A DNA stretch of 30,914 nt from JBHENN01 sp046262015. GTDB lineage: Bacteria > Actinomycetota > CADDZG01 > WHSQ01. Location: assembly GCA_046262015.1 (NCBI GenBank), contig JBHENN010000014.1, forward strand, positions 1 to 30,914. The letters are read 5' to 3'. The translations under genes were made by a program, and so were the position numbers. Positions 1 through 7,683 of the stretch are shown one piece after another. Position 1 is the first letter of the stretch, and every line of letters begins with the position of its first letter. The notes beneath the pieces are model-generated. The model was not told the origin of the DNA, ran no database searches, and worked only from the letters and a program-made list of their open reading frames with translations.

Positions 1-2543
1 AGGTCCAGCGCGTTCGTCAGGTCCGGGTGCGACGGCACGACACGCACCGCGAAGCCGTAGAGACCGGGCGACTCGGAGGTGAACGTGCCACGGTACGTGC
101 AGGAGCCGTCGACAACCGACGCCGCGGTCATGTCACGCACGGCCGGGTCCTGCAGCTCGCCGTTCGCACCGACCGATCCGTGCGCGAGCTGCACGCACAC
201 GTCCTCGGTCGACAGCCTGCCGAGCACCACGGTAGCCGTGACCGCACGTTCCTCTCCGACCTCGGCGGCAAGCACCTCGCCCTCCACCTCGACGATCCTC
301 ACGTCTTCCCAGGTCTCCTTGACGCGCCGCTTCCATTCCGACAACGCTCGGGCGCGCTGGTAACCGTCGGCCGCCATGTCCCGGCCCTGCGCGGCGGCGG
401 GCTCGTACAACGTCTGGACGTAGTCCCTCACCATCCGATCGGCCGACACGAACGCCCCCAGCCCGCCGATCGAAGCCTTCATGCGTTGCACCCAGCGGCG
501 GGGAACCGGGCCTTCGGCGCGGTCGTAGAAGCGAGGCACGATCTCGCGCTCGAGCAGGTCGAACAGCGCGCTGGCCTCGACCCGGTCCTGGTAGTCGGGA
601 TCGGCGTACACCGCGGCGGTCCCGATCGCCCATCCGTTGGCGCCGTCGTACGCCTCGTCCCACCAGCCGTCGAGCACCGAGCAGTTGATCGCCCCGTTCA
701 TCGCCGCTTTCATCCCGCTCGTGCCGCATGCCTCCAGCGGACGGCGGGGGTTGTTCAGCCACACGTCGGCCCCTTGACAGAGGACCCGCGCGACCTCCAT
801 GTCGTAGTCCTCGATGAACGCGAACCGTCCCCGCAGCTCCGGGTCGGATGCGAAGTGAACGATCCGTTGGATCATCTCCTTGCCCCCGTCATCCAGGGGA
901 TGGGCCTTGCCGGCGATGACGATCTGGATCGGTCGATCCGGAGACCTCAGGAGGCGTGCCAGACGCTCGGGGTCGGACAGCAACAGGGTGGCCCGCTTGT
1001 AGAGGGCGAATCGGCGCGCGAAGCCGATCGTTAGAACACCCGGATCGAAGACCTCCTCGATCCACCCGCTCTCGGACTCCGACCCGCCCCGGGCGTGGAC
1101 CTGCGCCCGGAGTCGGTCGCGGACGAAGTAGACGAGGCGCTCCCGGCCCCGTTCGCGCGCCCGCCACAGCTCCGCGTCGGGGACCTCGACGATCCGATCC
1201 CAGCGTTTGTCGGGGCTCTCGACCCACCCCGGGGTAAGACGGCGGTTCAGGATCTCGGCGATCTCGGGACCCAGCCACGTCGGCGCGTGGACCCCGTTGG
1301 TGATCGCGCCGATCGGGACCCCGTCTTCGGGAAGCTCGGACCACAGCGTCGCGAACATCGAGCGCGAGACGCTCCCGTGCAGCTTGCTCACCCCGTTGGC
1401 CCGCCCCGCCAAGCGGAACCCCATGACGGCCATGTTGAACGGAGCCCGCGGGGTCGCTTCCTCCGTCGTCTCGGGTTCTCCGTCCGCCTGACCGAGGGCA
1501 AGCAGCTCGTCGAATCCGATGTCGCACTCCTTCGCTAGGGGCGCCAGATAGGTCTCGAGCAGGTCTGCGTCGTAGACGTCGATGCCGGCCGGCACCGGGG
1601 TGTGCGTGGTGAAGACGGTTGCCGCCCGCACGGCCTCGAGCGCCTCGGCGAAGGTCAGGTGTCCGTCCACCACGAGCCGGCGGATGCGTTCGAGCCCGAG
1701 GAAACCGGCGTGTCCCTCGTTGGAGTGGAAGACCTCGGCGCGGTAGCCGGCGGCCTCGAGGGCGCGAACGCCCCCGATACCGAGGACGATCTCCTGACGG
1801 AGGCGATGCTCGCGGTCGCCGCCGTACAACCGGTCGGTGACGCGCCGCTCTTCCGGCTCGTTCTCCTCGACGTCGCAATCCATCAGCAGCAGCGGGACGC
1901 GTCCCACCTGGGCACGCCACAGCTGCATCACGCAACGCGCCCCGGCGAGGTCGACCTCGACCTTCAGCGGGGACCCGTCGTTCGCGGTGAGCAGCGTGAG
2001 AGGCATCGCATGCGGGTCGAGGTCGGGGTAGTGCTCCTGCTGCCACCCGTCGGCGTTCAGGCGTTGGCGGAAGTACCCCTGGCGGTACAGGAGACCGACC
2101 GCTACCAGCGGGACGCCGAGGTCGCTGGCAGCCTTGAGATGGTCGCCGGCGAGGACCCCGAGCCCGCCGGAGTACACCGGTAGGGCTTCGCCGACGCCGA
2201 ACTCGGGCGAGAAGTAGGCCACGGTGCCGATGGTCGGCGCCTGCTTGCGCGACCCGTACCAGCGCGGCTCGGCCAGGTAGGCCTCGAGCTCCTCCTCGAC
2301 GCCGGCGAGGTAGGCCATGAACGCGCCGTCCTCCATGAGCTCATCGAAACGAGCCTTCGACACCGACCCGAGCATCCGGACGGGGTCGTGTCCGGCGGCC
2401 TCCCAGGTGTGGGGGTCGACCCAGCGGAACAGGGCGTCGGTGCGGCTGTCCCACGTCCATCGCAGGTTCATGGCCAGCGTCATGAGGCCGGCCAGGGGCT
2501 CGGGAAGCGATGCGCGGACGGCGAAGCTCCTCAACGCTCTCAT
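1..2543 (-). CDS. glgP: Alpha-glucan (glycogen) phosphorylase, 3' end cut by window edge
   Basis: Catalyses phosphorolysis of alpha-1,4-glucan from non-reducing ends to glucose-1-phosphate in the cytoplasm, using pyridoxal phosphate. The minus frame is open from ATG at 2543 to base 1, giving 847 codons, so only a few C-terminal residues should be missing for this roughly 850-residue bacterial family. The N-terminus carries the RWTWDS motif typical of this phosphorylase subfamily. The PLP region reads RRPLEACGTSGMKAAMNG with the PLP lysine at about K612, followed by SVLDGWWDEAYDG. The usual Ser before GTSGMK is Cys here. It diverges from the glgE operon across a 96-bp gap, so synthesis and breakdown of the same glucan could be controlled together. 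The start sits 7 bases after a possible -10 box and no Shine-Dalgarno is seen, suggesting a leaderless transcript. Function is very sure; the start is reasonably sure. Confidence 0.95.
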   Translation of the reverse strand, partial: MRALRSFAVRASLPEPLAGLMTLAMNLRWTWDSRTDALFRWVDPHTWEAAGHDPVRMLGSVSKARFDELMEDGAFMAYLAGVEEELEAYLAEPRWYGSRKQAPTIGTVAYFSPEFGVGEALPVYSGGLGVLAGDHLKAASDLGVPLVAVGLLYRQGYFRQRLNADGWQQEHYPDLDPHAMPLTLLTANDGSPLKVEVDLAGARCVMQLWRAQVGRVPLLLMDCDVEENEPEERRVTDRLYGGDREHRLRQEIVLGIGGVRALEAAGYRAEVFHSNEGHAGFLGLERIRRLVVDGHLTFAEALEAVRAATVFTTHTPVPAGIDVYDADLLETYLAPLAKECDIGFDELLALGQADGEPETTEEATPRAPFNMAVMGFRLAGRANGVSKLHGSVSRSMFATLWSELPEDGVPIGAITNGVHAPTWLGPEIAEILNRRLTPGWVESPDKRWDRIVEVPDAELWRARERGRERLVYFVRDRLRAQVHARGGSESESGWIEEVFDPGVLTIGFARRFALYKRATLLLSDPERLARLLRSPDRPIQIVIAGKAHPLDDGGKEMIQRIVHFASDPELRGRFAFIEDYDMEVARVLCQGADVWLNNPRRPLEACGTSGMKAAMNGAINCSVLDGWWDEAYDGANGWAIGTAAVYADPDYQDRVEASALFDLLEREIVPRFYDRAEGPVPRRWVQRMKASIGGLGAFVSADRMVRDYVQTLYEPAAAQGRDMAADGYQRARALSEWKRRVKETWEDVRIVEVEGEVLAAEVGEERAVTATVVLGRLSTEDVCVQLAHGSVGANGELQDPAVRDMTAASVVDGSCTYRGTFTSESPGLYGFAVRVVPSHPDLTNALD

Positions 2544-2550
2544 CGACCAC

Positions 2551-2580
2551 AGGGTCCGACGCGCGGCGCGCTCCTGTCAA
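2551..2580 (-). promoter_or_regulatory. Candidate leaderless promoter of glgP
   Basis: On the minus strand a perfect -35 TTGACA (2580-2575) is followed after 18 bases by GACCCT (2556-2551), which keeps the A2 and T6 of the TANNNT -10 pattern. The glgP ATG begins 7 bases after it, where transcription would be expected to start. The -10 is imperfect, so this is a moderate call. Confidence 0.4.
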
Positions 2581-2593
2581 AGGGCCGAGTGAA

Positions 2594-2609
2594 CGAGGCG
2601 TTAGCCTCG
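2594..2609. repeat. Inverted repeat in the glgP/glgE divergent region
   Basis: CGAGGC-GTTA-GCCTCG is a perfect 6-bp inverted repeat with a 4-base centre. It overlaps TAGCCT (2602-2607), the best -10 candidate for the glgE operon, so it could be an operator or a hairpin at the start of the glgE transcript. There is no T-run after it, so it does not look like a terminator. Confidence 0.4.
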
Positions 2610-2639
2610 GGAGTCGAGCGAGCCCCGGGAGGCGGTGGC

Positions 2640-4619
2640 ATGACGGCCGATCTGAGCAAGAGGGTGAAGGCCAGCGCCGTCCTGATCGAGCGGATCTCAC
2701 CCGAGATCGGCGGCGGTCGCTACCGGGCCAAGGCGGTCGTCGGGGACCCCGTCGAGGTATCAGCCGACGTCTTCCGCGACAGCGCGCTCCAGCTCCAGGC
2801 GGTGGTCCGCTACCGGGGCCCGGGCGACGCTCGCTGGTCCGAGGCGCCGATGACCCCGCGCGACAACGACCGCTGGACCGGGGCCTTCATCCCCACCTCG
2901 ATCGGGACGTGGAGGTACGCCGTCGCGGCGTGGACGGATCACTTCGGGTCGTGGCGCAGCGCCCTCGGAAAGAAGGTCGCAGCGGAACAGGACGTCGACC
3001 TCGAGCTCCAGGAGGGAGCGCAGATCGTGCGGGCCCGGATGAGGGCGATGCGAGGAGCGGACCGGACGCGGGCCGAGGCGGCCGTCGCCGCGATCGAGGC
3101 GCCCCCGGACACCGCCACGGCCCTACCGCCGGGCGAGGATCCGCGCGTCTTCGCGGCGCTCGACGACGCCCTGGCGGAGCTGATGGCGGCCCATCCGGAT
3201 CGCACCGGCTCGGCTACGTCCCGGCCCCTCGAGCTCACCGTAGACCGCGAGCGAGCGCGGGCCGGCGCGTGGTACGAGCTCTTCCCTCGGTCGACCGGCA
3301 CGAAGACGCGCCACGGCACCTTCAAGACCGCCCGGCGCGACCTCGTCCGGATCGCCGAGATGGGCTTCGACGTCGTCTACCTCGCCCCTATCCACCCGAT
3401 CGGCTCGACCCACCGCAAGGGCAGGAACAACTCGCTCGAGGCCGGCCCCGACGACGTCGGGGTGCCGTGGGCGATCGGCAGCGCCGACGGGGGCCACACC
3501 GCGGTGCACCCGGAGCTGGGCACGATCGGGGACTTCGACGACTACGTGGCCGAGGCCGACCGGCTGGGGATGGAGGTCGCGCTGGACTTCGCGATCCAGT
3601 GCTCTCCGGACCACCCGTGGGTGAAGGAGCATCCGTCGTGGTTCCGGCATCGCCCCGACGGCTCGATCAAGTACGCCGAGAACCCTCCCAAGAAGTATCA
3701 GGACATTTATCCGCTCGATTTCGAGACCGAGGATCGGGTCGCGCTGTGGACCGAGCTCAAGAAGGTGGTCGACTTCTGGATCGGGCACGGGGTCAAGGTC
3801 TTCCGCGTGGACAACCCGCACACCAAGGCGTTCGCCTTCTGGGAGTGGCTGATCGAGGCGGTCCACGAGGACCATCCCGACGTCATCTTCCTCGCCGAGG
3901 CGTTCACGCGGCCGGTGGTGATGCGGGCGCTCGCCAAGCTGGGCTTCACGCAGTCGTACACGTACTTCACGTGGCGCAACTACAAGAGCGAGATCGTCGA
4001 GTACCTCACCGAGCTGACGCAGACGGAGATGGCCCATTACTTCCGTCCCAACTTCTTCGTGAACACGCCCGACATCCTCCACGAGTACCTGCAGACGGGC
4101 GGTCCGCCGGCATTCAAGATCCGCCTCGTGCTCGCCGCCCTCCTGTCACCGTCGTATGGCGTGTACTCCGGCTACGAGCTCTTCGAGAACGTTGCTCTCC
4201 ACGACGGCAGCGAGGAGTACCTCCACTCGGAGAAGTACGAGCTGAGGCCGCGGGGCTGGACGGCCACGGACAACCTGATGCCCTACATCACTCGCATCAA
4301 CGAGATCCGGGCAAAGAACCCGGTGCTGGCTCACCTCACCAACCTGCGCTTCCACCACGCCGACAAGGACAACGTCATCGTCTTCTCCAAGAGCGGCGTG
4401 GGGCACGACGCGATCCTCGTGGTGGTGAACCTCAATCCCTTCCATTGGGAGGAGTCGACCCTCACCCTCGACCTGGGGGTCCTGGGGATCGAGGAGTCGG
4501 GCCCGTTCGAGGTACACGATCTGATCACCGACACGACCTATGTGTGGCACGGCCCGACGAGCTACGTGAGGCTGGACCCGCACCATGAGCCGGCCCACGT
4601 CTTCGAGGTCCGCGGGTAG
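2640..4619 (+). CDS. glgE: GlgE maltosyltransferase (alpha-1,4-glucan:maltose-1-phosphate)
   Basis: Transfers maltosyl units from alpha-maltose-1-phosphate to the non-reducing end of alpha-1,4-glucan; a GH13 enzyme acting in the cytoplasm. The product is 660 aa, the usual GlgE length, with an N-terminal beta-sandwich (about 1-190), a GH13 barrel from about 200, and a C-terminal beta domain. Catalytic residues are readable: nucleophile D391 in FRVDNPH, acid/base E420 in FLAEAF, and D478 in VNTPDI, matching the spacing in characterised Streptomyces GlgE (D394/E423/D480). The KYELRPRGW block near the C-terminal third is typical of GlgE. The ATG at 2640 was chosen because GGGAGG lies 7 bases upstream (2627-2632) and homology begins here, although the frame is open further upstream. 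It is the first gene of the plus-strand operon, and its TAG overlaps the treS GTG (TAGTG). Confidence 0.95.
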   Translation: MTADLSKRVKASAVLIERISPEIGGGRYRAKAVVGDPVEVSADVFRDSALQLQAVVRYRGPGDARWSEAPMTPRDNDRWTGAFIPTSIGTWRYAVAAWTDHFGSWRSALGKKVAAEQDVDLELQEGAQIVRARMRAMRGADRTRAEAAVAAIEAPPDTATALPPGEDPRVFAALDDALAELMAAHPDRTGSATSRPLELTVDRERARAGAWYELFPRSTGTKTRHGTFKTARRDLVRIAEMGFDVVYLAPIHPIGSTHRKGRNNSLEAGPDDVGVPWAIGSADGGHTAVHPELGTIGDFDDYVAEADRLGMEVALDFAIQCSPDHPWVKEHPSWFRHRPDGSIKYAENPPKKYQDIYPLDFETEDRVALWTELKKVVDFWIGHGVKVFRVDNPHTKAFAFWEWLIEAVHEDHPDVIFLAEAFTRPVVMRALAKLGFTQSYTYFTWRNYKSEIVEYLTELTQTEMAHYFRPNFFVNTPDILHEYLQTGGPPAFKIRLVLAALLSPSYGVYSGYELFENVALHDGSEEYLHSEKYELRPRGWTATDNLMPYITRINEIRAKNPVLAHLTNLRFHHADKDNVIVFSKSGVGHDAILVVVNLNPFHWEESTLTLDLGVLGIEESGPFEVHDLITDTTYVWHGPTSYVRLDPHHEPAHVFEVRG

Positions 4620-6262
4620 TGCTCGAGAACGACCCCCAGTGGTACAAGACCGCGGTCTTCTACGAGCTCTACGTCCGCAGCTTCTCCGACTCGAACGCGG
4701 ACGGATCCGGAGACTTCCGCGGGATGACCGAGAAGCTCGACTACCTCGAATGGCTTGGGGTTGACTGCATCTGGCTGTTGCCCTTCTACCGCTCGCCCCT
4801 GCGGGACGGCGGATACGACATCTCGGACTTCTACTCGATCCTTCCCGAGTACGGGAACCTCAACGATCTCGTGGAGTTCCTCGATAGCGCGCACTCGAAA
4901 GGGATGCGGATCGTCACGGACTTCGTCGTGAATCACACCTCGGACCAGCATCCCTGGTTCCAGGAGGCGCGCCGGCCGGGATCTCCCAAGAGGGACTGGT
5001 ACGTCTGGTCGGACACCAACGAGAGGTATCCCGACGCACGCGTGATCTTCATAGACGCGGAGAGATCGAACTGGACGTGGGATGAAGAGGCGGGCGCTTA
5101 CTACTGGCATCGTTTCTTCTCCCATCAACCGGACCTCAACTACGACAACGAGGAGGTCCAGGAGCAGATCCTCGCGGCCATGCGTTTCTGGCTCGACCTG
5201 GGGCTAGATGGGTTCCGGCTCGACGCGGTCCCCTACCTCTACGAGCGCGAAGGCACGAACTGCGAGAACCTGCGCGAGACGCACGCGTTCCTCAAGCGGA
5301 TCCGGTCTGAGGTCGACAAGTCCTACGACAACATCGTCCTTCTAGCCGAGGCGAACCAGTGGCCGGCGGACGTCGTTCCGTACTTCGGCGACGGCGACGA
5401 GTGCCACATGGCGTTCCACTTCCCGTTGATGCCGAGGATGTTCATGGCGGCGCGCCGGCAGGTCCGGTACCCGATCGTCGAGATCCTCGAGCAGACGCCC
5501 GAGATCCCACCCTCGACCCAGTGGGGGATCTTCCTACGCAACCACGACGAGCTGACGCTCGAGATGGTCACCGACGAGGAACGCGACTACATGTACAACG
5601 AGTATGCGAAAGACCCGCGGATGAAGCTCAATCTCGGGATCCGCCGGCGACTCGCTCCGCTGCTCGAGAACGATCGGACCCAGACCGAGCTGTTCCACGC
5701 GATGCTGTTCTCACTGCCGGGAACCCCCATCGTCTACTACGGCGACGAGATCGGGATGGGAGACAACATCTATCTTGGAGATAGGGACGGCGTACGCACG
5801 CCGATGCAATGGACGGGAGACCGCAACGCGGGTTTCTCGCGCGCGGACTACGCCCAGCTCTACCTTCCACTCCTCCAGGACCCGGTGTACGGCTACCAGG
5901 CGTGCAACGTCGAAGCCGAGCAGCGCGATCAGAGCTCGTTCCTGCAGTGGTTCCGCAGGATGCTCGCGGTGCGCAAACAGCATCCCGTGTTCGGGCTCGG
6001 CAGCTGCGACGTGCTGCATCCGCAGAACCCGGCGATATTCGCCTACATCCGCAGGTTGGGCGACGACATCATCCTGTGCGCCAACAACCTGTCGGGGCGG
6101 GCGCAGGCGGCCGAGCTGAACCTAGCGGAATACGAGGGTATGTATCCCGAGGAGATGCTGGGACGCGAACGGTTCCCGCGGATCGGCGAGCTCCCATACC
6201 TGCTGACCTTCGGAGCCCACAACTTCTATTGGTTCCAATTGATCCCCGAGGGAGGGGTATGA
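4619..6262 (+). CDS. treS: Trehalose synthase (maltose alpha-D-glucosyltransferase)
   Basis: Interconverts trehalose and maltose by intramolecular transglucosylation, feeding maltose to the kinase encoded next. The 547-aa protein is a GH13 enzyme without a fused kinase domain. It shows DFVVNHTSDQHPWF (region I), nucleophile D202 in GFRLDAVPYLYE, acid/base E244 in LLAEANQWP, and D310 in RNHDELTLEMV. The YLYEREGTNCENL loop after the nucleophile is a TreS hallmark separating it from other GH13 glucosidases. The GTG start at 4619 overlaps the glgE stop by one base, and the stop overlaps the next gene's ATG (ATGA), so translation is coupled on both sides. TreS forms a complex with maltokinase in mycobacteria; the adjacent separate genes fit such a partnership. 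Confidence 0.95.
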   Translation: MLENDPQWYKTAVFYELYVRSFSDSNADGSGDFRGMTEKLDYLEWLGVDCIWLLPFYRSPLRDGGYDISDFYSILPEYGNLNDLVEFLDSAHSKGMRIVTDFVVNHTSDQHPWFQEARRPGSPKRDWYVWSDTNERYPDARVIFIDAERSNWTWDEEAGAYYWHRFFSHQPDLNYDNEEVQEQILAAMRFWLDLGLDGFRLDAVPYLYEREGTNCENLRETHAFLKRIRSEVDKSYDNIVLLAEANQWPADVVPYFGDGDECHMAFHFPLMPRMFMAARRQVRYPIVEILEQTPEIPPSTQWGIFLRNHDELTLEMVTDEERDYMYNEYAKDPRMKLNLGIRRRLAPLLENDRTQTELFHAMLFSLPGTPIVYYGDEIGMGDNIYLGDRDGVRTPMQWTGDRNAGFSRADYAQLYLPLLQDPVYGYQACNVEAEQRDQSSFLQWFRRMLAVRKQHPVFGLGSCDVLHPQNPAIFAYIRRLGDDIILCANNLSGRAQAAELNLAEYEGMYPEEMLGRERFPRIGELPYLLTFGAHNFYWFQLIPEGGV

Positions 6263-7683
6263 GCATCGATCCCGCACGGCTGATCCGGTGGATGCCGGAG
6301 CAGAGATGGTTCGGGAGCAAGAGCCGGTCGATCGCACGGCTGGAGATCCTCGACCAGACCACCGTGGAAGACGGCCCACCGGAGCTCGTCCTCGCCCTGG
6401 CGCGGGTCGACTTCGAGGACGCCGGACCGGGAGAGCTCTACCACCTGCCGCTCCTCGTCCACGAGGACGGGTCGTGTTCGGACGCGCTGACCGACCCGGG
6501 CAGGCTCGCGGTCTTCGGGGAGCTCCTCGCCCACGGCGCCACGCTCAAGGGCGAGGCCGGCACCTTCGACTTCCTCGGCCCCGGTCTCGACCCGCTGGCG
6601 CCGCCGGGGCGCGGGTCGGTGCGGTACCTCGGCGCGGAGCAGACGAATTCCTCGCTCGTGTTGGACGAGCAGGTCATCCTCAAGCTTTTCCGGCGGCTCG
6701 ACGTCGGGCCCAACCCAGAGCTCGAGTTCGGCCGCTTGTTGACCGACCGGCAGTTCGAGCACGTCCCGGCCCACGTCGGAGACATCAGCTATACGGGTGA
6801 GATCGCCGACGAGGAGGTCGAGATCGATCTCGGGCTGGCGCAGCAGTTCGAGACCGGCGTCCACGACGGATGGAACGTCGCGTGGCGTCAGCTCCACGCT
6901 TTCTACGACGACGTCCATCCCGAGGACGTCGCCGAGGACCGCCGGGCGCTGACCGAGCAACGAGCGGCGTGGATGCTCGACGCGCTCGCCGAGCTCGGCG
7001 AGGCGACCGCCACGCTGCATATCATCCTGTCGACGGAGGACCCCGACCCGGACTTCCTGCCCGAGCCCATCGAGCCGCCCGACCTCAAGCGCTGGGCAGC
7101 CGAGGTGCGCGCGTCGCTCGCCGAAGAGACCGCTGCCGAGGCCCGCCTGGCCGAGCTGACCGCGTTCATCGAGGCGCGCATCGACGAGCTCGAAGCCGTG
7201 CCCAGCCCCGGTCTGAAGACCCGGGTGCACGGCGATCTCCATCTCGCACAGGTCCTGTCGACGCAGCGAGGCTGGATGATCCTGGACTTCGAAGGCGAGC
7301 CCGCCCGGCCTCTCGCCGACCGGCGGCAGAAGCAATCTCCCTTGCGCGACGTCGCCGGCATGCTCCGGTCGTTCGACTACGCGGCCAGCGCGGTGCTCCT
7401 CGATCGCACGGAGATCGGCTCGGATGAATGGCAGAGGCTGGAGCCGTGGGCGAACGCGTGGGAGGAGGCGGCCCGCGAACGTTTCCTGGGCGCGTACCTG
7501 CGGCGGTCCTACGAGGGCAAGTTCCTTCCCGGGGACAGGGGTTCGGTCGCCACCCTCCTGGATGTCTTCGAGATCGACAAGGCGCTCTACGAGCTGCGCT
7601 ACGAGCGCGGTCACCGCCCGGAGTGGGCGCGCATCCCTCTTCGGGGGATCGAACGCGTCGCGCGGCGCGACGCCCCCGCATGA
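6259..7683 (+). CDS. mak: Maltokinase
   Basis: Phosphorylates maltose with ATP to alpha-maltose-1-phosphate, the donor used by GlgE. The 474-aa product belongs to the aminoglycoside-phosphotransferase/protein-kinase-like fold. It starts with the maltokinase-type W(M/L)P..RWFGSKSR segment (about residues 11-22). It has the N-lobe lysine segment VILKLFRR, the catalytic loop HGDLHLAQVL (H324, D326) and the metal-binding ILDFEGEP (D343). The GlgE-pathway motif TNSSLVL precedes the lysine. ATG at 6259 overlaps the treS stop by 4 bases and the TGA overlaps the glgB ATG in the same way. The gene is also called pep2 in streptomycetes. Identity rests on both motifs and the treS-mak-glgB context, and is very likely right. 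Confidence 0.93.
   Translation: MSIDPARLIRWMPEQRWFGSKSRSIARLEILDQTTVEDGPPELVLALARVDFEDAGPGELYHLPLLVHEDGSCSDALTDPGRLAVFGELLAHGATLKGEAGTFDFLGPGLDPLAPPGRGSVRYLGAEQTNSSLVLDEQVILKLFRRLDVGPNPELEFGRLLTDRQFEHVPAHVGDISYTGEIADEEVEIDLGLAQQFETGVHDGWNVAWRQLHAFYDDVHPEDVAEDRRALTEQRAAWMLDALAELGEATATLHIILSTEDPDPDFLPEPIEPPDLKRWAAEVRASLAEETAAEARLAELTAFIEARIDELEAVPSPGLKTRVHGDLHLAQVLSTQRGWMILDFEGEPARPLADRRQKQSPLRDVAGMLRSFDYAASAVLLDRTEIGSDEWQRLEPWANAWEEAARERFLGAYLRRSYEGKFLPGDRGSVATLLDVFEIDKALYELRYERGHRPEWARIPLRGIERVARRDAPA

Noticed and set aside
27..1034. A 335-codon plus-strand frame at the left edge
   Set aside because: Mirror of glgP codons on the minus strand; the glgP frame shows the PLP motif and flanking conserved blocks.
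2510..4588. A 692-codon plus-strand frame overlapping glgE
   Set aside because: Shifted-frame shadow of glgE: Arg/Gly/Pro-rich, no motif, while the glgE frame has all catalytic residues.
6226..7614. A 462-codon minus-strand frame opposite mak
   Set aside because: Antisense shadow; the mak frame carries the kinase motifs and the stop/start overlaps with treS and glgB.
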